Below are positions 43,848 to 52,671 of a stretch of DNA of 64,000 bases, in pieces; position 1 is the stretch's first letter; each line of letters opens with the position of its first letter. Below the pieces are notes generated by a model. It worked only from the letters and a program-made list of their open reading frames with translations, was not told the origin of the DNA and did not search any database. Position numbers and translations under genes: made by a program. The stretch comes from an uncultured Eubacteriales bacterium. GTDB lineage: Bacteria > Bacillota > Clostridia > Oscillospirales > Oscillospiraceae. The stretch is from assembly GCA_900546075.1 (NCBI GenBank), contig URBH01000001.1, positions 62,001 through 126,000 of the forward strand, read 5' to 3'.

Positions 43848-44462
43848 ATGAAGGGTTTGATTCGGAAGGATTTTTACCTGCTTTGGCGTTATTGCTGGCT
43901 GATGCCCCTGCTTTTGCTGGCGTTTATTGTCTTTTCCGTCTTTTCCTCGGGCGGGCAGTCGCCCTTTTTCATCTACTATCCCTGCATTCTCAGCAGCGTC
44001 ATACCGGTGAATCTGCTGGCCTACGACGACGCGGAGCACTGGCTCACCTATTGCGACACCCTCCCGGTGACTCGGCGGCAATATGTCTCCGGAAAGTACA
44101 TCATGAGTCTGCTCTGCGACGGTACTGTTTTCCTGCTGTCCGCCATTGCCGCCGTGATTCGGCTCTGCCGGAACGGCGCATTCTACCCCGCAGACCTGTT
44201 CAACCAGCTGGCAGTGCTGGCCATGATCTCCCTGCTGTCCTCCGCGCTGGTTATGCCGCCGATCTTCAAATTCGGCGCGCAGAAGGGACGCTTTGTTTTC
44301 ATCGGCGTCATTGGCATTTTCTGCGGTCTCGCCGCCATTCTGGACACGCCGGACTTGTCCGGTCTGTCCCTCCCCATTGGGCTGCTGCCGATTCTGGCAA
44401 CGGTCATTTTCGCCGCCTCCTGGCTGCTCTCCATCCGGTTATATGAAAAGCGGGAAATCTGA
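43848..44462 (+). CDS. ABC-2 type membrane permease
   Basis: A 204-residue membrane protein with six predicted helices and a short soluble loop, typical of small ABC-2 permeases that pair with YtrB-like ATPases. The segment DAEHWLTYCDTLPVTRRQYV after the second helix is the conserved cytoplasmic segment of this family (ABC2_membrane_5). The ATG at 43848 is preceded by AAAGGAGG at the end of the ATPase gene. It closes the operon before a strong terminator. Confidence 0.88.
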   Translation: MKGLIRKDFYLLWRYCWLMPLLLLAFIVFSVFSSGGQSPFFIYYPCILSSVIPVNLLAYDDAEHWLTYCDTLPVTRRQYVSGKYIMSLLCDGTVFLLSAIAAVIRLCRNGAFYPADLFNQLAVLAMISLLSSALVMPPIFKFGAQKGRFVFIGVIGIFCGLAAILDTPDLSGLSLPIGLLPILATVIFAASWLLSIRLYEKREI

Positions 44463-44471
44463 CGCTATACA

Positions 44472-44511
44472 AAAACACATCGGCCATCCAAATGGACGGC
44501 CGATGTGTTTT
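44472..44511. terminator. Bidirectional terminator between the ABC exporter operon and galE
   Basis: A 14-bp stem (AAAACACATCGGCC and complement) extended by a partly paired inner part. It is flanked by T-runs on both strands and lies between convergent genes. Confidence 0.92.
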
Positions 44512-44522
44512 TTTGCTGTTCT

Positions 44523-45539
44523 TTATTCCCCGTACCCCATGGGGTTCTTGGACTGCCAGTTCCAGGAGTCCCGGCACATGTCCTCCAGATTCTTTTCCGC
44601 CTTCCAGCCCAGCACGCGCTCGCTCTTGGCGGGGTCTGCGTAGCAGGTGGGCAGGTCGCCGGGGCGGCGGCCGACGATCTGGTAGGGAACCTTCACGCCG
44701 TTGGCCTTCTCAAAGGCGTGTACCATGTCCAGCACGCTGTAGCCGATTCCGGTGCCCAGATTGAACACCTCGCAGCCCTGGCCGGAAACGACGTATTTCA
44801 CCGCCGCCACATGTCCCTTAGCCAGATCCACCACATGGATGTAATCCCGGACGCCGGTGCCGTCGGGGGTGGGATAGTCGTTGCCGTAGATGCTGAGCTT
44901 CTCCCGGCGGCCGATGGCCACCTGGGTGATGTAGGGCATCAGGTTGTTGGGAATGCCCCGGGGGTCTTCGCCGATCATGCCGCTTTCGTGGGCGCCGATG
45001 GGGTTGAAGTAGCGCAGAAGCACAACGCTCCATTCCTTGTCGGCGAAAGCCATGCCGGAGAGGATCTGCTCGGTCATGTACTTTGTCCAGCCGTAGGGGT
45101 TGGTGCAGTTGCCGGTGCGGCTGGTTTCCCGCAGGGGCATCTCGTTGTTGCCGGAATAGACGGTGGCGGAGGAGGAGAAAATAATCTTCTTGCAGCCCAC
45201 GTCGGCCATGACCTTGGTCAGCACCAGGGTGGTATTGAGGTTATTGTCGTAGTAGCGCCAGGGCTGGGCGACGGATTCCCCCACGGCTTTCAGTCCCGCG
45301 AAGTGAATGACGGCGGAAATCTCATTTTCCCCGAAGATTTTCCGGAGAAGCGCCTCGTCCCGGACGTCTCCCTCGTAGAATTTGACCTTTTTGCCGGTAA
45401 TGGCCTCCACCCGCTCCAGGCTCTTGGGGTTGGCGTTGCACAAATTGTCGATGACCGTCACATCGTATCCGCCGTTGAGAAGCTCAACGCAGGTGTGGGA
45501 GCCGATGTATCCGGCGCCGCCGGTAACCAGAATGTTCAT
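44523..45539 (-). CDS. galE: UDP-glucose 4-epimerase
   Basis: A 338-residue SDR enzyme interconverting UDP-glucose and UDP-galactose, and often the N-acetyl forms. It begins with the NAD motif ILVTGGAGYIGSHTCVELL, has catalytic Ser in FSSSATVYSG and YGWTK, and contains the family motif GTGVRDYIHVVDLAKGHVAA. Length is standard. It has its own promoter and follows nahK in the same direction, so it may supply or use UDP-HexNAc in host-glycan sugar metabolism. Confidence 0.97.
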   Translation of the reverse strand: MNILVTGGAGYIGSHTCVELLNGGYDVTVIDNLCNANPKSLERVEAITGKKVKFYEGDVRDEALLRKIFGENEISAVIHFAGLKAVGESVAQPWRYYDNNLNTTLVLTKVMADVGCKKIIFSSSATVYSGNNEMPLRETSRTGNCTNPYGWTKYMTEQILSGMAFADKEWSVVLLRYFNPIGAHESGMIGEDPRGIPNNLMPYITQVAIGRREKLSIYGNDYPTPDGTGVRDYIHVVDLAKGHVAAVKYVVSGQGCEVFNLGTGIGYSVLDMVHAFEKANGVKVPYQIVGRRPGDLPTCYADPAKSERVLGWKAEKNLEDMCRDSWNWQSKNPMGYGE

Positions 45540-45599
45540 TGTGGTGTCCTCCTTTATATACTGCGCAAACGCGCATTATGTGCATCTGTTTTCAAGAAC

Positions 45600-45627
45600 A
45601 TTATAACGCCTCCGCCGGAAATTGCAA
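45600..45627 (-). promoter_or_regulatory. SigA promoter of galE
   Basis: On the minus strand TTGCAA (45622-45627) and TATAAT (45600-45605) are 16 bp apart, about 60 bp before galE. Confidence 0.72.
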
Positions 45628-45662
45628 CCAAAAAAAGCAGCCGTTTTCGCCGGTGTTTCCCG

Positions 45663-46787
45663 TCATTTCGCATATTTTGCGACCACCGCTCCCATGGCGT
45701 CGAACTGCTCCTCCATGTCCTTCACCAGCTTCAGCTGGGTACGGGCGCGATCCAGGTTCTGCCGGGGGTGGCTGACATGGAAGTAATGGTCGCCGTCCAA
45801 ATAATCCGTCAGGAAGCGGATGCCGCATTCCAGCGTCATCAGCCGGGCGCCCCAGGGCAGATATTCCAGCTCCGCAGAGGTCAGGCTTCCCCGCGCCCCC
45901 TCCAGGAAGCCCCGGGTGAACACCTCATACAGCGAAATGTCAAAATTGACCTTGGTCAAATCCTGCTCGTCCTCCATGCAGTGGTTCGCGCCGAAGCGGA
46001 TGGAGTCGCCGAAGTCGTTGATGGCGAGACCCGGCATGGTGGTGTCCAGATCGATGATGCAGATGCCCTCATGGGTATCCCGGTCGATCAGGATGTTATT
46101 CAGCTTCGTGTCATTGTGGGTGACGCGAAGAGGAAGCTTTCCCTCCCGCAGCGCCCGCAGAGCAACGCCGCAGTCCGCTTTCCGCCGCAAGATGAATTGA
46201 ATCTCCGGGGATACCCCCTCTGCCCGGTTCAGCTTATCGGCTTCCAGCGCGGCAAGAAACTGCTCAAAGCGGCTTTCGGTGTCGTGGAAATGGGGAATGG
46301 TCTCATGGAGCGTCCGGGCTGGATAATCCCGGAGCATATACTGGAACCGCCCGAACGCCCGTCCCGACGCCGCAAACAGCTCCGGCGTAGCCGACTGGTA
46401 GCATTCTGCGTTTTCAATAAAGGGCATCAGCCGCCACGCTCTGCCCTCGGCATCGGTCACAAAGTCAGCGCCGTCTCCGGTTTTCACCAGGCTTAAGGTC
46501 TCCCGCAGAGGGTCGCCGCCCTCGGCAAGGATTTCCCTGCGCAGATAGGACGTAATGCCAACAAAATTCTCCATCACTTCCTCGGGGTGGGGAAACGCCG
46601 CCTGAGACAGCCGCTGCAAAATAAAGCGGGCGGTACCGCCCTCCGGGGTCTTGCACACCACGCAGAAGGTGTCGTTGATATGCCCCTTGCCATGGCGGGC
46701 AACGTCCGCGACCGTCCCCGGCAGCACATAGGCCGCCAGAATCTGTGAAATAACGGAATCCCCCTCGGGAGCAGAAATTGTATTCAT
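45663..46787 (-). CDS. nahK: N-acetylhexosamine 1-kinase (NahK-like)
   Basis: A 374-residue kinase of the aminoglycoside-phosphotransferase fold. It matches the Bifidobacterium NahK pattern in several blocks: GHINDTF near residue 35, LHETIPHFHDTESRFEQF, the catalytic loop PLRVTHNDTKLNNILIDRDT, the metal-binding IIDLDTTMPGLAINDFGDSI and RFGAN. NahK phosphorylates GlcNAc or GalNAc at C1 in the lacto-N-biose/galacto-N-biose route used on mucin and milk glycans. Neighbouring galE supports this role. The phosphorylase and the uridylyltransferase of that route are not in the window. The start is supported by GGAGGAT. Confidence 0.9.
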   Translation of the reverse strand: MNTISAPEGDSVISQILAAYVLPGTVADVARHGKGHINDTFCVVCKTPEGGTARFILQRLSQAAFPHPEEVMENFVGITSYLRREILAEGGDPLRETLSLVKTGDGADFVTDAEGRAWRLMPFIENAECYQSATPELFAASGRAFGRFQYMLRDYPARTLHETIPHFHDTESRFEQFLAALEADKLNRAEGVSPEIQFILRRKADCGVALRALREGKLPLRVTHNDTKLNNILIDRDTHEGICIIDLDTTMPGLAINDFGDSIRFGANHCMEDEQDLTKVNFDISLYEVFTRGFLEGARGSLTSAELEYLPWGARLMTLECGIRFLTDYLDGDHYFHVSHPRQNLDRARTQLKLVKDMEEQFDAMGAVVAKYAK

Positions 46788-46814
46788 TTTTGGTATCCTC
46801 CAATCAAAACGCGG

Positions 46815-47693
46815 TTATTTTCCGCTCTGTTCCTTCACCCAGGCCACCGCCGTTTGGGCGAAGGCCTCGACCACGGGCAGGGGCTTCCCCTCCGGGATGG
46901 CCAGGGCGATCGTCCGGCTTGCCCGGGGCTTCAGCGGGCGAACCGCCAGATTCTGTGTCCGCCCCTGGATAAGCAGCTGGGGAACGATGGAAATGCCCAG
47001 CCCCTGCTCCACCATGGCCAGAATGGCGTAGTCGTCCTTGGTGGTAAATTTAATGTTCGGGCGCACCCCCGCATTGTCCAGCGCCCGGTGGATGTCATGG
47101 GCTGAGCTTTGCAGCAGACTGATAAAGGGGTCTTCCCCCAGCTCCTGAATGGGAATTTCCTCCAGCTGCGCCAGCCGGTGGTTTTTCGGCATGATGGCCA
47201 CCAGCGGATCCTGGGTCAGAGGGATGGTGCGCATCCCCTCCGGAGCAGGCAGGGTCACAAACCCCAGGTCAACCTCCCCCTCCCGAAGCCACTGCTCCAT
47301 GTCGTGGTAATCGCCGTTGAACATTTTCAGCTCGGCTTTGGGGTGAGCGCTCTGGAATGTCCGGATCATCCCCGGCAGCCAATGAACCGCCACACTGGTA
47401 AAGGCTCCCAGCCGGACGGTTCCAGCGTCGGCGCTGCGGATGTCTCCAATCAGCTCCGTCAGCTCCCGATCCTTCTGTAAAATCTCCTGCATTTTGGGCA
47501 GAACCATCGCTCCCGCCTCCGTCAGCCGGATGCCGCTCCGGTTCCGGCGCAGAAGAACGAAGCCGTATTCTTCCTCCAGCGTGCTTAAAACATGGCTGAT
47601 CCGGGACTGGGTCGACCCCATGGCTTCCGCCGCCCTGGTCAGGCTGCCCAGCTCCACCGTTCGCACGAATGCTTCATATTTTTTCAGGCTCAT
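46815..47693 (-). CDS. LysR family transcriptional regulator
   Basis: A 292-residue regulator: an N-terminal winged helix-turn-helix (KKYEAFVRTVELGSLTRAAE, then GSTQSRISHVLSTLEEEYG) and a C-terminal periplasmic-binding-like effector domain from about residue 90. I chose the ATG at 47693 (GAAGGG upstream); in-frame codons up to 47729 lack a ribosome binding site. It lies 27 bp before nahK in the same direction and divergent from putP, so it could control either. The effector is unknown. Confidence 0.92.
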   Translation of the reverse strand: MSLKKYEAFVRTVELGSLTRAAEAMGSTQSRISHVLSTLEEEYGFVLLRRNRSGIRLTEAGAMVLPKMQEILQKDRELTELIGDIRSADAGTVRLGAFTSVAVHWLPGMIRTFQSAHPKAELKMFNGDYHDMEQWLREGEVDLGFVTLPAPEGMRTIPLTQDPLVAIMPKNHRLAQLEEIPIQELGEDPFISLLQSSAHDIHRALDNAGVRPNIKFTTKDDYAILAMVEQGLGISIVPQLLIQGRTQNLAVRPLKPRASRTIALAIPEGKPLPVVEAFAQTAVAWVKEQSGK

Positions 47694-47738
47694 GCCGCTT
47701 TTCCCTTCTTCATGCGGAATTTTCATCATATCTTGTGT

Positions 47739-47767
47739 ATAATAGCACTAATTCCTTTCTTTGGCAA
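47739..47767 (-). promoter_or_regulatory. Promoter of the LysR-nahK unit
   Basis: On the minus strand TTGCCA (47762-47767) and TATTAT (47739-47744) are 17 bp apart, divergent from the putP promoter. Confidence 0.72.
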
Positions 47768-47801
47768 CGTTTTTTTGTACAACTCAGGAGGAAAGTTTTC
47801 G

Positions 47802-47830
47802 TTGCAAAATCCCGGAAACCTCTGTATAAT
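47802..47830 (+). promoter_or_regulatory. SigA promoter of putP
   Basis: TTGCAA (47802-47807) and TATAAT (47825-47830) are 17 bp apart. Transcription would start about 60 bp before the GTG start of putP. Confidence 0.8.
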
Positions 47831-47896
47831 AAATCCATCATTATTAAGCATAGATACATGATTTTATTTCATGTATCGAAAGAGAGAGGGATTTTT

Positions 47897-49348
47897 GTGA
47901 ACTATGTCGAGCTTTCCGTATTTATAGCCTATTTCATTTTCATGGTGGCCATCGGCCTGTACTTCTTCAGCAAATCCAAGGGCGCCGGTGAAAAGGACTA
48001 CTTCCTCGGCGGCCGCAACATGGGCGCGTGGGTGTCCGCCCTGTCCGCCGGTGCTTCCGACATGAGCGCCTGGGTGCTCATGGGTCTTCCCGCCTCCATC
48101 TACTTAAGCGGCATGGGGCAGACCTGGATCGCCATCGGTCTCGGCATCGGCTACGCCGTGAGCTGGATCGTCATGGCGCCCCGGCTGCGCCGGTTCTCCA
48201 TCGCTGCGGGTGACTCCATCACCATCCCCCAGTACCTGACCAACCGGTTCCTGAGCAAGAACAAATCCCTGCAAATCCTCAGCGCCGTCATTTTCCTGGT
48301 GGCCTACACCATCTATGCCGCCTCCTCCATCAAAGCCTGCGGCACCCTGTTCCATACCGTTATGGACGTCAACCCCACCGTTGCCATGTACATCGCCGCC
48401 TTTATCATCGTGGCCTACACCTTCCTGGGCGGCTTCAGCGCGGTGTGCTGGACGGATTTCTTCCAGGGCATGATCATGCTGGCGGCGCTCTTGATCGCTC
48501 CCCTGTTCGCTCTGGCACTGGCCAAGGCAGGCGACGGCACCGTAGTCGGCGCAACCCTGCCCGAGGGCTTCTTCAACTTCTTCACCACGCCTCAGGACAT
48601 CATCTCCGGCCTGGGCTGGGGACTTGGCTACTTCGGTATGCCCCACATCATCATCCGGTTCATGTCCCTGAAATCCGAGAAGGAGCTGCGCAAATCCAGC
48701 GTCATCGGCATTTCCTGGACGACCATCATCCTGATCATGTCCGCCCTGACCGCCGTTGCCGGCCGTCTGTACCTGGGCGAAATTGACGACCCCTCCACCG
48801 TGTTCATCACCATGGTTCGCAGAATTTTCCCCGCCCTGGTGTCCGGTCTGCTGCTGTCCGCGATTTTGTCCGCCGCCATGTCCACCGCCGACTCCCAGCT
48901 TCTGGCGGCGTCCTCCGCCTTTGCCAGCGACGTCTATAAGCCCGTCATCCGCAAGAAGGCTTCCGACTCCGAAATGCTCTGGGCAGGGCGCATCGTGGTC
49001 ATCGTCATCGCCGTCGTTGCGCTGATGATCGCCTCCGATCCCAACTCCGGCTCCATCATGGGTCTGGTGGAAAATGCCTGGGGCGTCTTCGGCGCGGCCT
49101 TCGGTCCCGTCATTCTGCTGAGCCTGTTCTGGAAGCGGCTCACCTTCGGCGGAACGGTGGCAGGCATTGCCGCCGGTGCCGCAGTGGATATCCTGTGGCT
49201 GGTATTCCTGTCCTCCACCGACATCTATGAGATCGTCCCCGGCTTCGCCGCCGGTCTGCTGGCCGCCGTGGTGGTTTCCATTCTCTCGAAAGGCCCCGGC
49301 AAGGATGTGGAAGACCTCTTCGACCGCGCCGTCGATCTGAAATCGTAA
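47897..49348 (+). CDS. putP: Sodium/proline symporter
   Basis: A 483-residue solute:sodium symporter with about 13 membrane helices. Family blocks include DYFLGGRNMGAWVSALSAGA near residue 35 and SDMSAWVLMGLPASIYLSG, TFLGGFSAVCWTDFFQGMIM, and SAAMSTADSQLLAASSAFA. These match PutP rather than the sugar symporters of the same superfamily. The start is a GTG at 47897 with AGAGAGGG upstream; there is a longer frame without a ribosome binding site. It stands alone between its promoter and a terminator-like hairpin and imports proline for nutrition or osmotic adjustment. Confidence 0.93.
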   Translation: MNYVELSVFIAYFIFMVAIGLYFFSKSKGAGEKDYFLGGRNMGAWVSALSAGASDMSAWVLMGLPASIYLSGMGQTWIAIGLGIGYAVSWIVMAPRLRRFSIAAGDSITIPQYLTNRFLSKNKSLQILSAVIFLVAYTIYAASSIKACGTLFHTVMDVNPTVAMYIAAFIIVAYTFLGGFSAVCWTDFFQGMIMLAALLIAPLFALALAKAGDGTVVGATLPEGFFNFFTTPQDIISGLGWGLGYFGMPHIIIRFMSLKSEKELRKSSVIGISWTTIILIMSALTAVAGRLYLGEIDDPSTVFITMVRRIFPALVSGLLLSAILSAAMSTADSQLLAASSAFASDVYKPVIRKKASDSEMLWAGRIVVIVIAVVALMIASDPNSGSIMGLVENAWGVFGAAFGPVILLSLFWKRLTFGGTVAGIAAGAAVDILWLVFLSSTDIYEIVPGFAAGLLAAVVVSILSKGPGKDVEDLFDRAVDLKS

Positions 49349-49359
49349 GCTCAATCATA

Positions 49360-49395
49360 AAAGCGGTGAGTTTCCCCGTGGAAGCTCACCGCTTT
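49360..49395 (+). terminator. Terminator-like hairpin after putP
   Basis: An 11-bp stem (AAAGCGGTGAG and complement) extended inward by a further partly paired segment. The T-run is weak (TTT in the stem, then CGTTTG). Confidence 0.7.
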
Positions 49396-49414
49396 CGTTT
49401 GTCCTCCAATCTTC

Positions 49415-49443
49415 TTGACACAAAATTCATTCCGGCTTACAAT
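49415..49443 (+). promoter_or_regulatory. SigA promoter of namZ
   Basis: A consensus TTGACA (49415-49420) and TACAAT (49438-49443) are 17 bp apart. Confidence 0.83.
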
Positions 49444-49496
49444 ACGGTATAGCATTTATTTCCCGGAATGTTACCGGGCGTCAAGGAGGAAACACT

Positions 49497-50642
49497 ATGG
49501 TTTTGTTTGGTGCTGACCGCGTGGCGGAATTCGCCCATCTCTTTGCCGGGCGCACGGCGCTGCTCACCGGCCCTTCCGGGCGCACCAGCGGCAATGAGCC
49601 GACGTTTGAGGCGCTGAAACGCTGCTGCGATCTGCGGCTTCTGCTGGCGCCGGAGCACGGTGTTCGCGGCGACAAGCCCGCCGGAGCGGTATTCGCCGAC
49701 GAGGTGGACGAGGACACCGGCCTGACCGTGCGCAGTCTGTACACAAAAGCGTCCAAGCGTCTGTCCGCCGACACCCTGTCGCTGTTTGATACCCTGGTCT
49801 ACGACATTGCCGACGTGGGCTGTCGGTATTACACCTTCCTCACCTCCCTGCGCTACTGCATGGAGGACTGCGCCGCTGTCGGGAAGCGCCTGGTGGTGCT
49901 GGATCGTCCCAACCCCCTGGGCGACCGGGTGGAGGGCGGCCTGCTGCGGCCGGAGGCTGCCAGCTTTGTGGGCGGCTATTCCATTCCCGTGTGCTACGGC
50001 CTGACCTGCGGCGAGCTGGCGGTGATGATGAACGAGGAGCTGGGCTGCAAGTGCGATCTGCACGTCGTTCCCTGCGCCGGTCTGACCCGGGACATGACCT
50101 TCCGGGACTGGGGGCATTATTGGGTGATGCCCAGCCCGAACATTCCCCGCTACGAAACGGCGCTGCTGTACCCCGGCACCTGCCTGATTGAGGGAACCAA
50201 CTGTTCCGAAGGCCGGGGAACCGCCGATCCCTTCGCCATCATCGGCGCGCCCTTCATCAAGGCGGAATCTTTTTCAAAGGCCTTCAACGCTCTGGGCTGT
50301 CCGGGGGTGGAAGCCACGCCGGTGTATTTCAGCCCCACAGCCTCCAAGCACGAAGGCAAGCTGTGCGGCGGCATTCATCTGCACATCACGGACGAAACGC
50401 GTTTGCAGCCCGCAGCCCTGGGCGTAAAGCTTCTGGATCTGCTGCGGAAAATGTACCCGGGTGATTTTCACTTCCTGCCCCCCGTCCGGGACGATGGCAG
50501 GCCCTTCCTCACCCTTCTCGCCGGACACCGCGACTTCGAGCGCCCCGACTGGGACGCGGACGCGCTGATGGAACGGTATCGGAAAGAAAGCGAAGATTTC
50601 CGCCGGAGAAAAGCGCCTTACGAACGCTATCCAAGGGGCTGA
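49497..50642 (+). CDS. namZ: DUF1343 protein, NamZ-type exo-beta-N-acetylmuramidase (GH171)
   Basis: A 381-residue protein matching the DUF1343/NamZ family: LLTGPSGRTSGNEPT near the start, LLLAPEHGVRGDKPAGA (active-site region with Glu and His), SLFDTLVYDIADVGCRYYTF and VVLDRPNPLGDRVEGG. NamZ removes N-acetylmuramic acid from the non-reducing end of peptidoglycan fragments. Unlike secreted homologues, this copy begins MVLFGADRVAEFAHLF with no signal peptide, so it is probably cytoplasmic and would act on imported muropeptides. The start is supported by AAGGAGG. It is transcribed alone; no other muropeptide-recycling gene is next to it. Confidence 0.9.
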   Translation: MVLFGADRVAEFAHLFAGRTALLTGPSGRTSGNEPTFEALKRCCDLRLLLAPEHGVRGDKPAGAVFADEVDEDTGLTVRSLYTKASKRLSADTLSLFDTLVYDIADVGCRYYTFLTSLRYCMEDCAAVGKRLVVLDRPNPLGDRVEGGLLRPEAASFVGGYSIPVCYGLTCGELAVMMNEELGCKCDLHVVPCAGLTRDMTFRDWGHYWVMPSPNIPRYETALLYPGTCLIEGTNCSEGRGTADPFAIIGAPFIKAESFSKAFNALGCPGVEATPVYFSPTASKHEGKLCGGIHLHITDETRLQPAALGVKLLDLLRKMYPGDFHFLPPVRDDGRPFLTLLAGHRDFERPDWDADALMERYRKESEDFRRRKAPYERYPRG

Positions 50643-50679
50643 GCAATCTGCCTCCTGGCGATTTGATTCTGCCAATGCA

Positions 50680-50717
50680 AAAAACCTGGGACGAATAATC
50701 CATCGTCCCAGGTTTTT
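50680..50717. terminator. Strong bidirectional terminator after namZ
   Basis: A 15-bp stem (AAAAACCTGGGACGA and complement, 8-base loop) gives U-tracts on both strands. Confidence 0.92.
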
Positions 50718-50790
50718 CTGTTGGTTGTACCAAGGTGAACCCCCGGCTATGCCGGGGGCAGAATAGAGCTTTAGCGGACAACAAAGAAAT

Positions 50791-51014
50791 AGGGCAGCAC
50801 CGCACAATTCGGCAAGAAGTCTCAGCCAGAATTTTTGCCCCAATTCAAAGTTCCGAAAATGGAGGAATCCTGTATGTACCCGCAAGGGGTATGCCGCATC
50901 CGTAAGCCAGCTTGTGCTGACAACGGCTGCGCAATATTTCCCATTTTCGGAACTGCGGAAGTGGGGCAAAAAGGCGGCTGAGGCTCGCAGACGCAATTGC
51001 GCGGTGTTGCCTTA
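50791..51014. repeat. Large imperfect inverted repeat, possible MITE (224 bp)
   Basis: Two arms of about 80 bp are imperfect inverted copies: the left arm starts AGGGCAGCACCGCACAATTC and runs through TTTTTGCCCCAATTC and AGTTCCGAAAATGG to about 50872; the right arm carries the complements CCATTTTCGGAACT, GTGGGGCAAAAA and GCGGTGTTGCC and ends at about 51014. The central ~60 bp is not paired. The right end covers the stop codon of the sulfatase gene. A separate hairpin CCCCCGGC/GCCGGGGG precedes it at about 50742. I see no second copy in the window. It fills the 370-bp gap between namZ and the sulfatase. Confidence 0.75.
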
Positions 51015-52463
51015 GTAAAATTCCTTGATGCGGTGGAACCAGGTGCTTGCGGGGTCATTCAGCGCCTTGAGATATTTGGACATCTTATCCATGTACTGCT
51101 TTTTGACCTCGGCATAGGCGGGATCGTAGCAGACATTTTTCAGCTGATAAGGATCCTTTTTCAAATCGTACAGCTCGCCGCGCTCACTCTCGTTAAAGGT
51201 GAACTGATAGTCCAGATCCCGGACCATGCGCTGACGGTGAACGTAGAAGTGGTTGTGAAACTCGCAGAACACCTCCTCGCGGCCGTTGCTCTCCCGCTGA
51301 CCCATCATCAGGGGCAGGATGCTCTCGCCGTCCACCGGGCGGGGAGGCTTGACGCCCGCCACATCCAGGATGGTGGGCATAATCTCATGCAGATAGACGA
51401 AGCTGTCGTTGTCCTTGCTGCCGGCGCCCTTGACCACCATGGGGATGTGGTAGATCTCGTCGAAGGTGAAGGCGCCCTTTTCAATGAGCTTGTGCGCGCC
51501 CAGACAGTCTCCGTGGTCGGCGCTGTAAATGATGATGGTGTCATCGTACAGTCCCTCGGCCTTCAATTTGTCCACGATCATGCCTACCATATCGTCGATC
51601 ATGGTGCAGTGGCCGTAGTAGCGGGCAGCAATCTCCTGAAAGCCTTTCCAACCGTAGTCGCCCAAGCCCCACATCTTCTCACTGAGATAGTACCCATAGG
51701 GCTTATCCAGCAAATCGTCGCAATAGCTGGGATGCTCGGGAATGTCGGCAGGGTTATACATGGAATAATAGGGCTCAGGGACGATGCTGGGGGAATGGGG
51801 TCCCCAGAAGTTGGCCCAGATGAAGAAGGGCTTTTCCTCCTCCTTGGCCTTGTCAATCAGCCGGTTTGTCTCGTGAGCCACGAAGTACTCGATGGTGCTT
51901 TCCACAGGCCCCTCATGCTTGCAGAACATCTCCTGGCTCTGAAGGGCGGGGTTGTCGCCCATAAACCCGTGGGAGACATCCACATTTTCAAATCCGTTTT
52001 CCTTTAAGTACAGCTCATAGTAGTTCGGCTTGTTGTCGGGCGGCGCGTGGAATACCAGGCTGGGAAACACCAGACTGCCAGGGAAGCCGTAGCCCATAAA
52101 GGGCTTGCCGATGTCGAAGCCGCACTCCTCCGGCTCCTTGTCGTGGGTAACATGCCACTTGCCCGCGTAACCGCAGAAATAGCCGGCGTCGTGCATGCAG
52201 TCACCCAGCAGAGGGGTACCCTCCTTAATGTTGGTGAAGTTGTCCACCACACCGTGCTTGTGGGGATAAAGCCCCGTCATCACGCTGGCGCGGGCGGGGG
52301 CGCAGATGGCGGACGGGGTATACGCATTGCTGAATTTCATGCCCTCAGCCGCAAGCTGGTCAATGTGCGGGGTCTTGCAGATATCATTCATTCCATAGGC
52401 GCTGATCGTATCCATGCGCTGTTGGTCAGACAGAATCAGCAGTACATTTTTGCGCTTTGCCAT
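51012..52463 (-). CDS. Sulfatase (arylsulfatase family, Cys-type)
   Basis: A 483-residue sulfatase. The formylglycine site is C54 in SAICAPARASVMTG, matching C-x-P-x-R, so the cysteine must be oxidised by a maturation enzyme that is not in the window. Metal-site residues are in LLILSDQQRMDTISAYG, YSADHGDCLGAHKL and later blocks. There is no signal peptide, so it should act in the cytoplasm on imported sulfated sugars, or be exported by another route. The ATG at 52463 is chosen over a TTG at 52484 that overlaps the AAAGGAG site. The exact substrate (for example GlcNAc-6-sulfate or uronate sulfates) is not clear. The stop codon lies in the end of an inverted-repeat element. Confidence 0.92.
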   Translation of the reverse strand: MAKRKNVLLILSDQQRMDTISAYGMNDICKTPHIDQLAAEGMKFSNAYTPSAICAPARASVMTGLYPHKHGVVDNFTNIKEGTPLLGDCMHDAGYFCGYAGKWHVTHDKEPEECGFDIGKPFMGYGFPGSLVFPSLVFHAPPDNKPNYYELYLKENGFENVDVSHGFMGDNPALQSQEMFCKHEGPVESTIEYFVAHETNRLIDKAKEEEKPFFIWANFWGPHSPSIVPEPYYSMYNPADIPEHPSYCDDLLDKPYGYYLSEKMWGLGDYGWKGFQEIAARYYGHCTMIDDMVGMIVDKLKAEGLYDDTIIIYSADHGDCLGAHKLIEKGAFTFDEIYHIPMVVKGAGSKDNDSFVYLHEIMPTILDVAGVKPPRPVDGESILPLMMGQRESNGREEVFCEFHNHFYVHRQRMVRDLDYQFTFNESERGELYDLKKDPYQLKNVCYDPAYAEVKKQYMDKMSKYLKALNDPASTWFHRIKEFY

Positions 52464-52671
52464 GAGAAATTCGCTCCTTTTCAATCGTTTAAATCATTAT
52501 GCTGTTGCGCAGACGTTTTAGGGTCTATCTGAATAAATAACCCCATATTCTGCTATTCTTGCTATTTAGGCTATTGCAGAATACAGAGTGTAAAAAATCC
52601 TTAATTTACATGGATTTCGTGCATTTTCAATCACTAATCTCTGAAAAAGGGCAGGCCGCCCCTCTCTCAGG
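52464..52671. other. Noncoding upstream region of the sulfatase
   Basis: AT-rich sequence between the sulfatase start and the transposase relic. A CATAAT at about 52495-52500 on the minus strand could be a -10 box, but I see no convincing -35 partner. Nothing else is recognised. Confidence 0.5.
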
